Part shown: one piece after another, positions 17,148 to 29,217 of the stretch
Position numbering within the stretch: position 1 is the stretch's first letter
Layout of the letters: each line of letters starts with the position of its first letter
Assembly (NCBI GenBank): GCA_014654455.1
Contig: JACWCY010000008.1
Location: 1 to 47,744, forward strand
Direction of reading: 5' to 3'
Source of the DNA: Pelagibacterales bacterium SAG-MED01
Lineage (GTDB): Bacteria; Pseudomonadota; Alphaproteobacteria; Pelagibacterales; Pelagibacteraceae
DNA: 47,744 nt
The notes under the pieces: generated by a model
Told to the model about the DNA's origin: nothing
Databases searched by the model: none
What the model saw: the letters and a program-made list of their open reading frames with translations, nothing else
Made by a program: the position numbers and the translations under genes

Positions 17148-18632
17148 TTAATTACCCGTTACATTCATATTATAAACTTTTATTAAATCACCAATTGAAA
17201 CTTCTATAGTATTTATTAATGGTTCTGGATAAAATCCAAAAAATAAAGTTGGTATAGCTAAGCATGATAGAATAAATAATTCTGACTTATTTAAATCTAC
17301 CATTTGTTTTAAATCTGAATTAACTAATTTTCCAAAAACTACTCTTTTATATAACCAAAGCATATATGCTGCTCCTATTATGACTCCTAAACTTGCAATA
17401 ACTGCAACTAAAAAATTATCCTTAAATGCTGCCATTAAAATTAAAAATTCGCCTACAAAACCACTAGTTCCGGGTAAACCCAAGGCTGCTAATGTAAACA
17501 ACATAAACAAAACAGAGTATTTTGGAATAATACTAACTATACCTCCATAAGTTTCTATTAATCTGGAATGCATTCGGTCATAAACTACTCCAACACATAA
17601 GAAAAGTGCAGCTGATACTAGTCCATGACTAATCATTTGAATGATACTTCCTTCTATTCCTTGTTGTTGAATTGTAAAAATTCCCAGTGTTACAAAACCC
17701 ATATGAGCAACTGATGAGTATGCAATTAATTTTTTCATATCTTCTTGCATTAAAGCAATAAAAGAGGTGAAAATAATAGCGATAACACTTAAAAAATATA
17801 TTAAAGGTGTAAATATTTCTGAAGCAACGGGAAACAATCCTAATGAAAATCTTATAAATCCATAACCTGCCATTTTAAGTAAGATTGCAGCTAACAAGAC
17901 AGATCCAGCTGTGGGTGCTTCGACATGGGCATCTGGCAACCAAGTATGAACAGGCCACATAGGTGTCTTTACTGCAAATGAACTAAAAAAAGCTAACCAT
18001 AAAAGATTTTGATATTTTACGTCAATTCCCAATTCATAAAGTTGAACTACATCTGTTGTACCTGATATCCAATAAATTGAAATTATAGCGACTAACATTA
18101 AAACTGAACCCAAAAGTGTAAATAAAAAAAATTTAAATGCTGAATAAACTCTTTTACTTCCTCCCCAAATTCCTATGATTAAAAACATAGGGATTAAGCC
18201 AGCTTCAAAAAATAAATAAAAAACAACAAGATCTAGTGAACAAAAAACTCCTATCATGAATGACTCCATTATAAGTACAGCAATAAGAAATTCTCTAAGT
18301 CTATTTTTAATAGAGTTATTTACTGAAATAATACAAAGCGGTGTGATAAAAGTTGTTAGAATGATGAATAGTATAGAAATTCCATCAATACCAACTTTAT
18401 AATTTATAAAACCTTCAATCCATATTTTGTCTTCAATAAATTGAAATTCTGAAGTCGATTGATCAAATAAAATCCATAAATAAACAGATAAAAAAAAATT
18501 TACTAATGAAGTAAATAAAGAAACGTATTTAACAGTTATGCTATTTTCTTTATTACTTCCTGTAAAAAATAAAAAAAGTGCACCTATTGAAGGTAGTAAA
18601 ATAAGAGAAGATAGAATAGGAAAATTTATCAT
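17148..18632 (-). CDS. nuoM: NADH-quinone oxidoreductase subunit M
   Basis: This 494-residue antiporter-like proton-channel subunit of complex I shows FFEAGLIPMFLIIGIWGG, the conserved Glu of helix 5, KFFLFTLLGSVLMLVAI, WLPDAHVEAPTAGSVLLA and KKLIAYSSVAHMGFVTLGIF with its channel Lys. It overlaps the nuoL stop by ATGA and precedes nuoN by 1 nt. Length and motifs are standard. Confidence 0.97.
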   Translation of the reverse strand: MINFPILSSLILLPSIGALFLFFTGSNKENSITVKYVSLFTSLVNFFLSVYLWILFDQSTSEFQFIEDKIWIEGFINYKVGIDGISILFIILTTFITPLCIISVNNSIKNRLREFLIAVLIMESFMIGVFCSLDLVVFYLFFEAGLIPMFLIIGIWGGSKRVYSAFKFFLFTLLGSVLMLVAIISIYWISGTTDVVQLYELGIDVKYQNLLWLAFFSSFAVKTPMWPVHTWLPDAHVEAPTAGSVLLAAILLKMAGYGFIRFSLGLFPVASEIFTPLIYFLSVIAIIFTSFIALMQEDMKKLIAYSSVAHMGFVTLGIFTIQQQGIEGSIIQMISHGLVSAALFLCVGVVYDRMHSRLIETYGGIVSIIPKYSVLFMLFTLAALGLPGTSGFVGEFLILMAAFKDNFLVAVIASLGVIIGAAYMLWLYKRVVFGKLVNSDLKQMVDLNKSELFILSCLAIPTLFFGFYPEPLINTIEVSIGDLIKVYNMNVTGN

Positions 18633-20542
18633 CTAACAATCAAGAAAGTTAATAAAGCAGAAAAACCAAGAAGCATTACAAATGCATATTGATATATAAA
18701 ACCACTTTGAAATTTATTTGCTTTTAAAGAACATTTTTTTATTAATGCCGAAATACCATCTGGACCAAAACCATCAATTAATTTGATATCAAAAAACTTC
18801 CATAAAAATAATCCCAAATTTTTAGAAGGTTTTACAAATAATGTGTCGTAAAGCTCATCAAAATACCACTTGTTTAATAAAAATTGATATAAAGGCTTGT
18901 TAACATTGGCTATTTGATCAGGTAAATCTTTATTTTTAACAAATAAATAATAAGCAATTGGAATTGATAAAATCACTAAAATTGGTGTTAAAATCAAAAA
19001 CCAAAATGGTGGGTGTTCTGTACTTAAAGGTTTTAAAAAGAAAATTGAATTTTGCCAAAAATTATTTATCCCTTCATAACCAATAAATAACTCTTTAAAA
19101 GTATATCCTGCAAATATTGCTCCCACTGCAAGTAAAATTAAGGGTATTATCATTACAAACGGAGACTCGTGTGTTTCTTCTATCTTTATATCTTTGTTTT
19201 TATATTCACCATGGAAAGTTTTAAATATTAACCTCCATGAATAAATTGAGGTAAGAAAGGCAGTAAAAATACCAATACCAGCTGCATAATAACCTACAGT
19301 ATTTCCTCTTAAATAAGCAAATTCTATAATTGCATCTTTTGAGTAAAATCCTGATAAAAAAGGAAAACCAGTTAAAGCTAGAGTTCCTATAATCATCAAG
19401 CCATAAGTATAAGGTAATTTTTTCCACACACCGCCCATATTATTTATGTTTTGTTCATCTTTAAAAGCATGGATGACTGATCCAGATCCTAAAAATAATA
19501 AAGCTTTAAAAAATGCGTGTGTAAACAAATGAAACATTGCAACATTATAAGCTCCTACTCCAGTAGCAAAAAACATGTAACCTAGTTGACTACAAGTAGA
19601 ATAAGCAATTATTTTTTTAATATCTGTTTGAACAAGTGCTACAGTAGCTGCAAAGAAAGCTGTAGCCATACCAATAACGGTTATGACATTTAATGCTAGT
19701 TCAGAATATTCATATATGGGCGAACATCTCACAACCAAAAAAACACCTGCTGTAACCATAGTTGCTGCATGAATAAGTGCTGAAACTGGTGTTGGTCCTT
19801 CCATTGCATCTGGCAACCAAGTGTGTAGCAATATTTGAGCTGATTTACCCATTGCTCCAACAAATAAAAGTAAGCAAATTAAATCTATGGCTTTAACTTC
19901 AATGCCTAAAAAGATAAGATTTTTATCAATAATAGTTGGTATTAAATCAAAAACTTCAGAATAATTTACTGTTCCGAATAAATAAAAAATTAAAAAAATA
20001 CCTAAAGCAAATCCAAAATCCCCTACTCTATTTACTATAAAAGCTTTAATTGCAGCAGTATTGGCAGTATCTTTCTTAAACCAAAATCCTATTAAAAAAT
20101 AAGAACAAAGACCAACTCCTTCCCAACCAAAAAATAATTGAATAAAATTATCTGAGGTCACTAACATTAACATTGCAAAAGTAAATAAAGATAAATAAGC
20201 CATAAATCGAGGTTTATGAGGGTCATGGGACATGTACCCAATAGAATAAATATGAACTAAAGATGAAACAGAAGTTACAACAACTAACATTATTGCTGAT
20301 AAAGCATCTATTTTCATTGACCAATTAACATCTAGACTCCCAGAACTTATCCAAGTAGCAATTATGATGTTGTCTTGATACTGGTTAACAATAACTTCAT
20401 ACAATACCAAAGCTGAAAAAATTGCAGATATAGTTACTAGCAAACTTGTAACAATCTCTGAAATTCTATCTCCAATTAATTTTCCAAAAAACCCAGATAT
20501 GATTGAAGCTACTAAGGGTAATGCTATAATTGAAATTTCCAT
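18629..20542 (-). CDS. nuoL: NADH-quinone oxidoreductase subunit L
   Basis: This 637-residue, most distal antiporter-like subunit of complex I includes the long lateral helix at its C-terminus. Motifs are FFGWEGVGLCSYFLIGFW, KAFIVNRVGDFGFALG, HTWLPDAMEGPTPVSALIHA and KKIIAYSTCSQLGYMFFATG, with AMFHLFTHAFFKALLFLGSG after it. The C-terminal part (about 510-600) holds the amphipathic helix and last membrane anchor. It lies 1 nt downstream of nuoK. A 68-residue frame within 19221-19427 is a shadow. Confidence 0.98.
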   Translation of the reverse strand: MEISIIALPLVASIISGFFGKLIGDRISEIVTSLLVTISAIFSALVLYEVIVNQYQDNIIIATWISSGSLDVNWSMKIDALSAIMLVVVTSVSSLVHIYSIGYMSHDPHKPRFMAYLSLFTFAMLMLVTSDNFIQLFFGWEGVGLCSYFLIGFWFKKDTANTAAIKAFIVNRVGDFGFALGIFLIFYLFGTVNYSEVFDLIPTIIDKNLIFLGIEVKAIDLICLLLFVGAMGKSAQILLHTWLPDAMEGPTPVSALIHAATMVTAGVFLVVRCSPIYEYSELALNVITVIGMATAFFAATVALVQTDIKKIIAYSTCSQLGYMFFATGVGAYNVAMFHLFTHAFFKALLFLGSGSVIHAFKDEQNINNMGGVWKKLPYTYGLMIIGTLALTGFPFLSGFYSKDAIIEFAYLRGNTVGYYAAGIGIFTAFLTSIYSWRLIFKTFHGEYKNKDIKIEETHESPFVMIIPLILLAVGAIFAGYTFKELFIGYEGINNFWQNSIFFLKPLSTEHPPFWFLILTPILVILSIPIAYYLFVKNKDLPDQIANVNKPLYQFLLNKWYFDELYDTLFVKPSKNLGLFLWKFFDIKLIDGFGPDGISALIKKCSLKANKFQSGFIYQYAFVMLLGFSALLTFLIVR

Positions 20543-20543
20543 T

Positions 20544-20852
20544 TTATCCTTTTAATTTATCTATTTCTTCAACTCGAATAGTCCCTGAGTTTCGGTAGTA
20601 AACAACTATAATTGCGAGACCTATTGCTGCTTCAGCAGCCGCAACTGTTAAGATAAATAAAGTAAATACTTGACCAGATAAGTCATCTAGATAAATTGAG
20701 AATGAAACCATATTGATGTTAACTGCTAATAATATCAGTTCAATGCTCATCAAAATAACAATAATGTTTTTTCTGTTTAAGAAAATCCCAATAATTCCAA
20801 TAGAAAAAATTACCGCTCCTAAGGTTAAATAATGTCCTAAACCAATATCAAT
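20544..20852 (-). CDS. nuoK: NADH-quinone oxidoreductase subunit K
   Basis: This small three-helix complex I subunit has the conserved Glu in [18 protein letters not shown] and [16 protein letters not shown]. An in-frame ATG lies upstream at 20897, but I chose the ATG at 20852 (protein starting [15 protein letters not shown]). That gives 102 residues, the normal NuoK length, and a 5-nt overlap with the nuoJ stop, in line with the coupling seen through the operon. The longer reading would add 15 polar residues that NuoK does not have. Confidence 0.95.
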   Translation of the reverse strand: MDIGLGHYLTLGAVIFSIGIIGIFLNRKNIIVILMSIELILLAVNINMVSFSIYLDDLSGQVFTLFILTVAAAEAAIGLAIIVVYYRNSGTIRVEEIDKLKG

Positions 20853-21480
20853 CATCAATTTTAACTCCTTTGTTGGAGGCAACTTCCAAAACTTCAACTC
20901 CTTCAGATCTTTCTCTAGAAATTTGTTTTAAATAACTTTGCTTTTTTACACCCTCTCTTTGTCTAAAAGTAAGAACTATTGCTCCTATCATAGCAATTAA
21001 CAAAATCATTCCACTAATTTGAAAAACATGAATATAATCAGTGTATAAAACTTGTCCCAAAGAATGAGTATTGCTTATTTCGTTAGTTGTTGACAAGTTG
21101 TTTGAATTAATTAAATCTGGCTTATATTTCCAACCACCTATAACAATAATTAGCTCAAAGAATATTATTGTGCTTATTATAAGTCCAACTGGAATATGTC
21201 CTGAATTTTCTTCAGAGTTGAACCATTGATTTTTTTGTTGAGCAACATTCAACATCATCACAACAAATAAAAATAAAACTGCAACAGCTCCTACATAAAC
21301 GATTAACATAATCATTCCTAAAAACTCTGCTCCAATCATTATAAAAAGACATGAAATACTTATAAAATCTAAAATTAAAAAAAAAACAGAATGGACGGTA
21401 TTTTTGGAAACAGTAACCATAATCGCTGAAATGACTGCAATTATAGAAAATATATAAAAAAATATTGTATGGGCTATCAT
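20848..21480 (-). CDS. nuoJ: NADH-quinone oxidoreductase subunit J
   Basis: This 210-residue membrane subunit of complex I has five helices. The family block is [42 protein letters not shown], including the pi-bulge helix near the E channel; a variable loop and [20 protein letters not shown] follow. The hydrophilic C-terminal tail of about 35 residues is rich in charge and poorly conserved. It is 4 nt from nuoI and overlaps nuoK. Confidence 0.96.
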   Translation of the reverse strand: MIAHTIFFYIFSIIAVISAIMVTVSKNTVHSVFFLILDFISISCLFIMIGAEFLGMIMLIVYVGAVAVLFLFVVMMLNVAQQKNQWFNSEENSGHIPVGLIISTIIFFELIIVIGGWKYKPDLINSNNLSTTNEISNTHSLGQVLYTDYIHVFQISGMILLIAMIGAIVLTFRQREGVKKQSYLKQISRERSEGVEVLEVASNKGVKIDD

Positions 21481-21484
21481 TAGA

Positions 21485-21970
21485 TTATCTGTAAGGATTA
21501 TCAGTTTTAATATTTGCAGCTAAAATATTTTCCCATCTATCGCCATTATCAAGAAGTTTTTCTTTAGTATAATAAAGCTCTTCTCTAGTTTCTGTAGAAA
21601 ATTCAAAATTAGGGCCCTGTACAATTGCATCTACGGGACAAGACTCTTCACATAATCCACAGTAAATACATTTCATCATATCAATATCATATCTTGTAGT
21701 TTTTCTACTACCATCTGATCTTTCGGAAGACTCTATTGTTATTGCTTGTGCAGGACATACTGCTTCACATAATTTACATGCAATACATCTTTCTTCTCCG
21801 TTCGGATACCTCCTTAAAGCATGTTCACCTCTAAATCTTGGGCTAATTTTTCCTTTTTCAAATGGATAGTTAATGGTTTTTTTGGATCTAAAAATCTCTT
21901 TTATTGCCATAAATAATCCACCAACAAAATCTGTCATTAAAATTGTTTTAAATAATCTAGTAATTTTCAT
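21485..21970 (-). CDS. nuoI: NADH-quinone oxidoreductase subunit I
   Basis: This 161-residue ferredoxin-like subunit carries the two 4Fe-4S clusters N6a and N6b of the peripheral arm. The two cysteine sets are [12 protein letters not shown] (62, 65, 68, 72) and [12 protein letters not shown] (101, 104, 107, 111). The N-terminal amphipathic helix anchors it near the membrane. It overlaps the nuoH stop by 1 nt (TAATG). Confidence 0.97.
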   Translation of the reverse strand: MKITRLFKTILMTDFVGGLFMAIKEIFRSKKTINYPFEKGKISPRFRGEHALRRYPNGEERCIACKLCEAVCPAQAITIESSERSDGSRKTTRYDIDMMKCIYCGLCEESCPVDAIVQGPNFEFSTETREELYYTKEKLLDNGDRWENILAANIKTDNPYR

Positions 21971-22968
21971 TATATTGTAGGTAAAAGGTTAAAATAAAAA
22001 AGATAGCTCGCAGTCAAAACAACATAAGTTAATGACAAAGGTAAGAAGATTTTCCAACCAAGTCTCATTAGCTGATCATATCTGTACCTTGGTACTACTG
22101 CTTTCACTAAAGCAAAAAGAATAAACAAAAACAAAATTTTAAATATTAACCAAAATGCACCAGGTATTAAATTAAATGGATATATGTCTATTGGTGACAA
22201 CCATCCACCTAAAAACAAGATAGATCCTAGAGCGCACATTAATAAAATATTTGCATACTCACCCAGCCAAAACATTGCATACATCATTCCTGAATATTCT
22301 GTTTGATATCCAGCTACTAATTCAGCTTCTGCTTCTGGTAAATCAAAAGGAGGTCTATTAGTTTCAGCCAATGCTGAAATAAAAAATATTACAAACATTG
22401 GAAATAATGGAATAACAAACCACATATTTTTTTGTGCTATTACAATATCATTTAAATTTAATGATCCGACACAGAGTAAAACATTAATAATAATAATTCC
22501 TATTGAAACTTCGTAAGATACCATTTGTGCTGCAGATCTTATTGCACCTAAAAATGGATATTTAGAATTTGACGCCCAACCACCCATAATGATTCCATAA
22601 ACACCCAAGGAGGAAACGGCAAAAATATATAATACTCCGACATTAATATTAGCTAACACTTGATTTTCACTAAATGGTATAACTGCCCAAGCAATTAAAG
22701 CTAAAGTCATAGTTATTATTGGAGCAAGTATAAAAATTATTTTATTTGAACTTGCGGGGATAATTATTTCTTTAAAAATATATTTTAAAGCATCCGCAAG
22801 TGATTGTAATAAACCAAAAGGACCAACTACGTTAGGACCTTGTCTTTTTTGAACAAATGCCCAAACTCTTCTATCTAACCAAACAATCATTGCTACAGAA
22901 ACTAAAACTGGAACTAATAAAAATAAAATTTTATAAACTTCTTGAAAAATAATACTTATATATTCCAT
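21970..22968 (-). CDS. nuoH: NADH-quinone oxidoreductase subunit H
   Basis: This 332-residue membrane subunit forms the quinone-access chamber together with NuoB and NuoD. Diagnostic segments are [54 protein letters not shown] and [21 protein letters not shown], plus [20 protein letters not shown] at the end. Charged residues of the E channel are present. It follows nuoG after 3 nt. Confidence 0.97.
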   Translation of the reverse strand: MEYISIIFQEVYKILFLLVPVLVSVAMIVWLDRRVWAFVQKRQGPNVVGPFGLLQSLADALKYIFKEIIIPASSNKIIFILAPIITMTLALIAWAVIPFSENQVLANINVGVLYIFAVSSLGVYGIIMGGWASNSKYPFLGAIRSAAQMVSYEVSIGIIIINVLLCVGSLNLNDIVIAQKNMWFVIPLFPMFVIFFISALAETNRPPFDLPEAEAELVAGYQTEYSGMMYAMFWLGEYANILLMCALGSILFLGGWLSPIDIYPFNLIPGAFWLIFKILFLFILFALVKAVVPRYRYDQLMRLGWKIFLPLSLTYVVLTASYLFYFNLLPTI

Positions 22969-22971
22969 TGT

Positions 22972-25005
22972 TTATCCCTCAGTACCAGTACGTTTAACAT
23001 CTAATTTTGAATTATTACACTCCAACATTGTTTTAGATGAGCGCGCAATAACATTTGAAAAATAATAGTCTTTAAATTTTATTTCTAAATTTTCACTTTC
23101 AAAGATTTGTGTTATATTTTCCTTAACAACACCAGATTTTTGTTTATCTTTTTTGAGATTTAAATAATTAAACATACTGCTTACAAGCTCTTCTTTATCA
23201 TTAAAAAGTTTTCTATTGTTCATTACTTCTGCAAGTTCATTTATTATTTGCCAATCTTCCTTAGCTTCACCTGGTGGGTAAGAAGCTTTATATGCTTTTT
23301 GAACTTTACCCTCTAAATTTGTAAAATTACCCGATTGTTCTGTATAGGCGGCTCCTGGTAAAATTATATCTGCAATTTCAGCCCCTTTATCTCCATGACT
23401 TCCTTGATAAATTATAAATTCATCCTTTTTATTAAATTTTAAATCATCTTGCCCAAGAAGATAAACTAATTCAAATTTATTTGCTTGTAAGTCTTTTATT
23501 AGCTCTTCTTTTTTGTTAACAATATCTAAATCAAAACTACCAACAGTTGCTGCACTTGATGATAATATATTTAAAGGGTTCCATTCGTTTGTAAATTTAT
23601 TGCTTTTAATCAAAAAATTTTTAATTGAATGAAATAAATAATTTGATGACTTGCACTTTAAAAATGACTCCCCTAAAATAATTATTGGTTTTTTTGATTT
23701 CAAAATATTTTTAGATATTTCATTTTTGTTTTCAATAATGTCTTTAATGGTTTGTGTTTTTCCGTCAAGACTTTGATATGGATAAGTTAAATCACCAATA
23801 TCATTTAAAGAAATTATTTTAGTATTATTATTTAAATAAGCTTTTCTAATTCTAGCATTTAAAATTGTTGCTTCAAATCTAGGGTTGCACCCAATCAATA
23901 AAATTAGATCAGTTTCTTCTATTCCATTAATTGAAGAATTAAACAAATAATTTTCTCTTACAGAAGTATCTATAAAACTTTGAGACGATCGGGATTCATA
24001 GTTTTTATTATCTATAGTTCTGTCAAAAAATTCTTTAAAAATAAAACTTGTTTCCATATTTATAAGATCTCCTACAAAACCACATATTTTATCTTTATTT
24101 GTATTCACTATTTTTGATTTGATAATCTTAAAAACTTCATCCCATGAAGCTTTTTCAAATTTATCATTATATTTAACATAAGGTATATCGAGTCTTTGAT
24201 TTAATAAACCATCACAGGCGTATCTAGTTTTATCAGAAATCCATTCCTCATTAATATCTTCATTTATTATTGGTAAAACTCTTTTTACTTCCCAGTCGTA
24301 AGTGTCCACTCTAATATTTGAACCTACTGCATCCATAACATCAATAGTTTCAGTTTTTTTTAATTCCCAAGGTCTAGCTTCAAAGACATAAGGTTTTGAA
24401 GTTAGTGCTCCAACGGGGCAAAGATCAATAACATTTCCAGACAATTCAGATTGCACAGATTGTTCTAAATAAGTTGTAATTTGCATATCTTCACCTCTTC
24501 CAATTGCACCAAGTTCTGGGACTCCTGCAATCTCTGTTGCAAACCTCACACATCTCGTGCAATGAATACATCTAGTCATTTGAGTTTTAATTAATGGTCC
24601 CATATTTTTATCTGGCACTGCTCTTTTATTTTCTTTAAATCTTGATTTATCTATTCCATAAAACATTGATTGATCCTGAAGATCACATTCACCACCTTGA
24701 TCACATACAGGACAGTCTAAAGGATGATTGGCTAATAAAAATTCCATAACACCCTTTCTTGATTTTTCTATTTTTGGGGTATTGGTTTTAATTACCATTC
24801 CATCTGCAGCAGGCATTGCACATGAGGCTATTGGTTTAGGGGATTTCTCCATTTCCACTAAACACATTCTGCAATTCCCAGCAATTGATAATTTTTCATG
24901 GTAGCAAAATCTTGGAATTTCAACTCCTGCTTTTTCACAAGCTTGAAGGACTGTTAAGCCCTCTTCAATTTCAACTTCAGTATCATTTACTTTTAATTTA
25001 AGCAT
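22972..25005 (-). CDS. nuoG: NADH-quinone oxidoreductase subunit G
   Basis: This 677-residue subunit is the large iron-sulfur subunit of the peripheral arm. The N-terminal 2Fe-2S ferredoxin domain has Cys34, 45, 48 and 62 (N1b). His94 with Cys98, 101 and 107 binds N5, and Cys146, 149, 152 and 196 bind N4. The remainder is a molybdopterin-oxidoreductase-like domain without cofactor, ending in [21 protein letters not shown]. There are no extra cysteines for an N7 cluster. The length is close to mitochondrial-type NuoG rather than the 900-residue enterobacterial form. It overlaps nuoF by 8 nt. Confidence 0.97.
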   Translation of the reverse strand: MLKLKVNDTEVEIEEGLTVLQACEKAGVEIPRFCYHEKLSIAGNCRMCLVEMEKSPKPIASCAMPAADGMVIKTNTPKIEKSRKGVMEFLLANHPLDCPVCDQGGECDLQDQSMFYGIDKSRFKENKRAVPDKNMGPLIKTQMTRCIHCTRCVRFATEIAGVPELGAIGRGEDMQITTYLEQSVQSELSGNVIDLCPVGALTSKPYVFEARPWELKKTETIDVMDAVGSNIRVDTYDWEVKRVLPIINEDINEEWISDKTRYACDGLLNQRLDIPYVKYNDKFEKASWDEVFKIIKSKIVNTNKDKICGFVGDLINMETSFIFKEFFDRTIDNKNYESRSSQSFIDTSVRENYLFNSSINGIEETDLILLIGCNPRFEATILNARIRKAYLNNNTKIISLNDIGDLTYPYQSLDGKTQTIKDIIENKNEISKNILKSKKPIIILGESFLKCKSSNYLFHSIKNFLIKSNKFTNEWNPLNILSSSAATVGSFDLDIVNKKEELIKDLQANKFELVYLLGQDDLKFNKKDEFIIYQGSHGDKGAEIADIILPGAAYTEQSGNFTNLEGKVQKAYKASYPPGEAKEDWQIINELAEVMNNRKLFNDKEELVSSMFNYLNLKKDKQKSGVVKENITQIFESENLEIKFKDYYFSNVIARSSKTMLECNNSKLDVKRTGTEG

Positions 25006-26326
25006 TTTTATCCAATAAGTGTTGATCTACTAAATAAGGAATATTTTTATTTTCTTTAATAATTGGGTCAAATTTATTTCTTTTTTTAATTTCATCTTTA
25101 AAATGTCTTAACAATCCTTGAACCGGCCAAGAAGAACCTTCACCAAATGCACAAATAGTATGACCTTCTATTTGTTTTGTTACATCACTTAACATATCCA
25201 CTTCATCTTTTGATGCTTCTCCTCTAGCCATTCTTTCAAGCATTCTCCACATCCAACCTGATCCTTCTCTACAAGGAGTACATTGGCCACAACTTTCATG
25301 CTTATAAAACCTTGCAATTCTAGCCATACACTTAATAATATCTTGGTCCTTATTTATAACAACTACCCCTGCTGTTCCTAATCCACTTTTTTCAGCTACT
25401 AAAGAATCAAAATCCATAGTTAAAGTTTCACATTTATCTTTAGGAATTAATGGCATTGATGAGCCACCTGGTATCACAGCTTGTAAATTCTCCCAGCCTC
25501 CAATTACGCCCCCCGCATGTACTTCGATCAATTCTTTTAATGGTACATTCATTTCCTCTTCAACATTGCATGGATTATTTACATTTCCAGATATACAGAA
25601 AATCTTTGTACCAGTATTTTTTTCTCTGCCTAACGAAGCAAACCACTGGCCACCTCTTCGAAGTATTGTTGGAACTACTGCAATAGTTTCAACATTATTA
25701 ACAATTGTAGGACATCCATAAAGTCCTATTAAAGCTGGAAAAGGTGGTTTTAATCTAGGTTGACCTTTATTGCCTTCTATACTTTCAAGTAATGCAGTTT
25801 CTTCACCGCAGATATAAGCTCCAGCACCATAATGAATATAGATATCTAAATCCCATCCAGTGCCAGCTGCATTTTTACCAATTAAATTTTTTTTATAGGC
25901 TTCATCAATTGCAGCTTGTAGTTTTTGTCCGTCAATAAAATATTCACCTCTTATATAAATGTAACAAACATGAGCTTGAACTGCATAAGAAGCTATCAAA
26001 CATCCTTCAATTAATTTGTGAGGTTCAAATCTTAAAATATCTCTATCCTTACAAGTGCCTGGTTCTGACTCATCTCCATTGATTACTAAATAATGAGGCC
26101 TTGATCCAATTTCTTTAGGTGCAAAAGACCATTTTAATCCTGTTGGAAAACCAGCACCACCTCTTCCCCTGAGTTGCGAGTCTTTAATTTCATTAATTAT
26201 CCATTCTCTACCTTTATCTATAAGTTCTTTAGTATTGACCCAATCACCCCTTCTTTGAGATGAAATAATATCTGATCCCAAATCATTATATAAATTTTGA
26301 AAAATTCTATCTTTATCTTTAAGCAT
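24998..26326 (-). CDS. nuoF: NADH-quinone oxidoreductase subunit F
   Basis: This 442-residue flavoprotein subunit takes hydride from NADH onto FMN. The Gly-rich NADH/FMN site [11 protein letters not shown] is at 53-63, [13 protein letters not shown] follows, and the N3 4Fe-4S cluster is bound by Cys346, 349 and 352 in [12 protein letters not shown] with Cys392. It overlaps nuoE and nuoG by 8 nt each. Size and all key residues are standard. Confidence 0.98.
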   Translation of the reverse strand: MLKDKDRIFQNLYNDLGSDIISSQRRGDWVNTKELIDKGREWIINEIKDSQLRGRGGAGFPTGLKWSFAPKEIGSRPHYLVINGDESEPGTCKDRDILRFEPHKLIEGCLIASYAVQAHVCYIYIRGEYFIDGQKLQAAIDEAYKKNLIGKNAAGTGWDLDIYIHYGAGAYICGEETALLESIEGNKGQPRLKPPFPALIGLYGCPTIVNNVETIAVVPTILRRGGQWFASLGREKNTGTKIFCISGNVNNPCNVEEEMNVPLKELIEVHAGGVIGGWENLQAVIPGGSSMPLIPKDKCETLTMDFDSLVAEKSGLGTAGVVVINKDQDIIKCMARIARFYKHESCGQCTPCREGSGWMWRMLERMARGEASKDEVDMLSDVTKQIEGHTICAFGEGSSWPVQGLLRHFKDEIKKRNKFDPIIKENKNIPYLVDQHLLDKNA

Positions 26327-26927
26327 TTTTTAAGTCCATAAGTGTTTTTCTGTTATTTTCAGGTTCATTATTTATCCTCCCTCTATAAGAACCTGGTTTA
26401 GGTGTTTCTCCTTTTAAAATTTTATCCAAAATTTCTAAAGTTTTTTCTTTGTCAAGATCTTCATAATATTCATCATTAATTTGCATCATCGGAGCATTAA
26501 CGCAAGCTCCTAGACATTCAACTTCCATCCAAGAACAACTTTTATCACTTGATAGTTCAGACTCATTTTTTGAAATTTTTTCTTTACAAGCTTCAACTAA
26601 CTTATAGGCACCTCTAATCATACAAGGAGTTGTCGTACAAACTTGAATAAAATATTTACCTACAGGTGATAAGTTATACATTGAATAAAAAGTAGCAACT
26701 TCATAAACTTTTATGTACGGCATATCTAAAATTTTTGCGATATATTTCATTGCAGCTAAAGGTATCCAATTATTATTTTGTTTTTGCGCTATATAAAGTA
26801 ATGCCATTACTGCACTTTGTTGTTTGCCTTTTGGATATTTAGCAATGATAGTTTTTGCTGCTTCTAATGAAGAAGAATTAAATTCAAAATTTTTTGGTTG
26901 ATCTTTAGCTGGTCTTTTCAAACTCAT
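26319..26927 (-). CDS. nuoE: NADH-quinone oxidoreductase subunit E
   Basis: This 202-residue thioredoxin-fold subunit carries the 2Fe-2S cluster N1a, with Cys97, Cys102, Cys138 and Cys142 in [12 protein letters not shown] and [13 protein letters not shown]. The N-terminal helical part has [18 protein letters not shown], typical of the family. The C-terminal extension with PKPGSYRGR is usual in alphaproteobacteria. It overlaps nuoD by ATGA. Confidence 0.97.
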   Translation of the reverse strand: MSLKRPAKDQPKNFEFNSSSLEAAKTIIAKYPKGKQQSAVMALLYIAQKQNNNWIPLAAMKYIAKILDMPYIKVYEVATFYSMYNLSPVGKYFIQVCTTTPCMIRGAYKLVEACKEKISKNESELSSDKSCSWMEVECLGACVNAPMMQINDEYYEDLDKEKTLEILDKILKGETPKPGSYRGRINNEPENNRKTLMDLKNA

Positions 26928-28099
26928 CTATCCACCTCGCCAAAAACAATGTCCAAGGATCCTAAAACGGCAGGAACATCTGCCAACATGTGACCTTTAA
27001 TTAAATAATCCATAGATTGTAAATGTGAAAAACCAGGAGCTCTAATCTTACATTTATAGGGTTTACTTGAGCCATCAGAAATTAAATATACTCCAAATTC
27101 TCCTTTTGGAGCCTCAACAGCAGTATAAATTTCATCTTTTGGAACACGGTACCCTTCTGTAAATAATTTAAAATGATGAATAAGAGCCTCCATTGATTGT
27201 TTAATTTCTTTTTTTGATGGAGGAGATATTTTTCCATCAAAAGTTTTTATTGGACCTTTTTCCATCTTGGCTAAACATTGTTTTATAATGGAAACACTTT
27301 CTCTCATTTCTTCAATTCTACATAAATATCTATCATAACAATCACCATTTTTTCCAACCGGCACTTTAAACTCTAATTGTTCATAACAATCATATGGTTG
27401 AGATTTTCGCAAATCCCAAGGAACTCCTGACCCTCTAATCATTACTCCACTAAAAGAATAATCTAAAGCATCTTGTTTTGTAACAATTCCTATATCAACG
27501 TTTCTTTGCTTAAATATTCTATTATCAGTTAACAAATTTTCTAAATCATTAATAATTTTTGGAAAATTTTCACAAAATTTAGCAATATCTTTTTCTAAAC
27601 CTGCGGGTAAATCTTGATGCACCCCACCAGCTCTAAAATAATTAGCATGTAATCTTGACCCTGATGCTCTTTCATAAAAAGTCATTAAAGTTTCACGTTC
27701 TTCAAACCCCCATAATGATGGCGTTAGAGCACCAACGTCTAATGCTTGAGTTGTTACATTCAAAATATGACTTAAAATCCTACCAATTTCACAGAACATA
27801 ACTCTTATAAATTGAGCTCTAATAGGGACCTTAATATCCATAATCTTTTCAATTGCTAAAGCAAAGGCATGCTCTTGATTCATGGGTGCTACATAATCAA
27901 GTCGATCAAAATATGGAACTGCTTGCATATAAGTTTTGTTCTCAATTAATTTTTCTGTACCACGATGTAGTAAGCCTATATGTGGGTCAGCTTTTTCAAC
28001 TACCTCACCATCTAATTCAAGAATTAATCTAAGTACACCATGAGCTGCCGGATGTTGTGGACCAAAATTTAAATTTAAATTTTTAATTTTTTTTGTCAT
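26924..28099 (-). CDS. nuoD: NADH-quinone oxidoreductase subunit D
   Basis: This 49-kDa-type subunit forms the quinone pocket with NuoB. I start it at the ATG at 28099 (protein beginning [21 protein letters not shown]), giving 391 residues, although the frame is open to an ATG at 28156. The extra 19 residues would lie deep inside nuoC and are not family-like, while the chosen start gives a 17-nt overlap with nuoC. Motifs: [63 protein letters not shown], and [21 protein letters not shown] followed by DIVFGEVDR at the end. Confidence 0.96.
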   Translation of the reverse strand: MTKKIKNLNLNFGPQHPAAHGVLRLILELDGEVVEKADPHIGLLHRGTEKLIENKTYMQAVPYFDRLDYVAPMNQEHAFALAIEKIMDIKVPIRAQFIRVMFCEIGRILSHILNVTTQALDVGALTPSLWGFEERETLMTFYERASGSRLHANYFRAGGVHQDLPAGLEKDIAKFCENFPKIINDLENLLTDNRIFKQRNVDIGIVTKQDALDYSFSGVMIRGSGVPWDLRKSQPYDCYEQLEFKVPVGKNGDCYDRYLCRIEEMRESVSIIKQCLAKMEKGPIKTFDGKISPPSKKEIKQSMEALIHHFKLFTEGYRVPKDEIYTAVEAPKGEFGVYLISDGSSKPYKCKIRAPGFSHLQSMDYLIKGHMLADVPAVLGSLDIVFGEVDR

Positions 28100-28688
28100 T
28101 ATTATCTGTCTGTTCTTTAATATACTTAGTTCCTTCCCAAGGACTTTCATAATCAAAATTTCTATAATTCTGTTCTAATTTAACAGGTTCACTAATTACT
28201 TTTTTTTGGTCTTCACTATATCTAACCTCAGTGTGGCCAGTTAAAGGAAAATCTTTTCTTAAAGGGTGTCCCTCAAAACCATAATCAGTTAAAATTCTTC
28301 TTAAATCAGGATGGTCTTTAAAACTTACACCGTACATGTCAAAAACTTCTCTTTCCATCCAATTAGCAGCAGGAAAAATTGAGGTTAAAGATGAAATAAC
28401 TTCATTTTCATTAATTAAATAACTAAGGACCATTCTTTGATTAAATTCATGACTTAAAAATAAATATACAATTTTAAATCTTTTTTTTTGTTCTGGGTAG
28501 TCGACAACTGTAATATCAATAAGCTGCTTAAATTTTGAATCTTTATTTGTCTTTATAAATAATGTTACATCAATTAAATCATCTTTATCAATTTCTACAT
28601 ATATTTGATTGTGTTTAATCTCTGTTTTTTTGATTTTTGTATTTAATTCTGAATTAATTTTTTTTTCTAGATCAGTTAAGTTTATCAT
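28083..28688 (-). CDS. nuoC: NADH-quinone oxidoreductase subunit C
   Basis: This 201-residue 30-kDa-type subunit of the peripheral arm ends with the family signature [20 protein letters not shown] followed by [24 protein letters not shown]. It is separate from nuoD, as in mitochondria and alphaproteobacteria, not fused as in E. coli. It lies 1 nt after nuoB and its last codons overlap the nuoD start. Confidence 0.97.
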   Translation of the reverse strand: MINLTDLEKKINSELNTKIKKTEIKHNQIYVEIDKDDLIDVTLFIKTNKDSKFKQLIDITVVDYPEQKKRFKIVYLFLSHEFNQRMVLSYLINENEVISSLTSIFPAANWMEREVFDMYGVSFKDHPDLRRILTDYGFEGHPLRKDFPLTGHTEVRYSEDQKKVISEPVKLEQNYRNFDYESPWEGTKYIKEQTDNNDKKN

Positions 28689-28689
28689 T

Positions 28690-29205
28690 TTATCTATTAA
28701 ATGAACCTTTATTTCTAATTTTTTTTTGAAGTTGCATTATTCCATATAATAAAGACTCTGCTGAAGGTGGACATCCAGGAACATAAATATCTACAGGAAC
28801 TATACGATCACAACCCCTTACAACAGAATATGAATAATGATAATAACCTCCACCATTTGCACAGCTACCCATGGATATTACATATCGAGGCTCTGGCATT
28901 TGATCGTAGACTTTTCTTAACGCAGGAGCCATTTTATTTGTTAATGTCCCAGCAACAATCATTACATCTGATTGTCTTGGAGACCCCCTCGGGGCCGCAC
29001 CAAACCTTTCTAAATCATATCTTGGCATAGCGGTCTGCATCATTTCAACCGCACAGCATGCAAGACCAAATGTCATCCAATGTAGCGAACCTGATCTTGA
29101 CCAATTAATTAAATTATCAAGTGAGGTTGTAATAAAACCATTTTTACTGAAATCCTCAGCTAGTTGTTTAAATTCCTCCGGAACTTGATCTAATTTATTA
29201 TTCAT
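28690..29205 (-). CDS. nuoB: NADH-quinone oxidoreductase subunit B
   Basis: This 171-residue subunit holds the terminal 4Fe-4S cluster N2 that reduces quinone. Ligands are the adjacent Cys50-Cys51 in [11 protein letters not shown], Cys115 in [10 protein letters not shown] and Cys145 in [10 protein letters not shown]. The 12-nt gap to nuoA is the largest in the whole nuo-to-dnaE run. An antisense frame at 28767-29030 is a shadow. Confidence 0.98.
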   Translation of the reverse strand: MNNKLDQVPEEFKQLAEDFSKNGFITTSLDNLINWSRSGSLHWMTFGLACCAVEMMQTAMPRYDLERFGAAPRGSPRQSDVMIVAGTLTNKMAPALRKVYDQMPEPRYVISMGSCANGGGYYHYSYSVVRGCDRIVPVDIYVPGCPPSAESLLYGIMQLQKKIRNKGSFNR

Positions 29206-29217
29206 TAAAATTTTTAA

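Noticed and set aside
20853..20897. Longer NuoK start giving 117 residues
   Set aside because: The extra residues are not found in NuoK and would overlap nuoJ by 50 nt; the start at 20852 gives the normal 102 residues.
28100..28156. Longer NuoD start
   Set aside because: The added 19 residues lie inside nuoC and are not family-like; the ATG at 28099 fits the conserved start.
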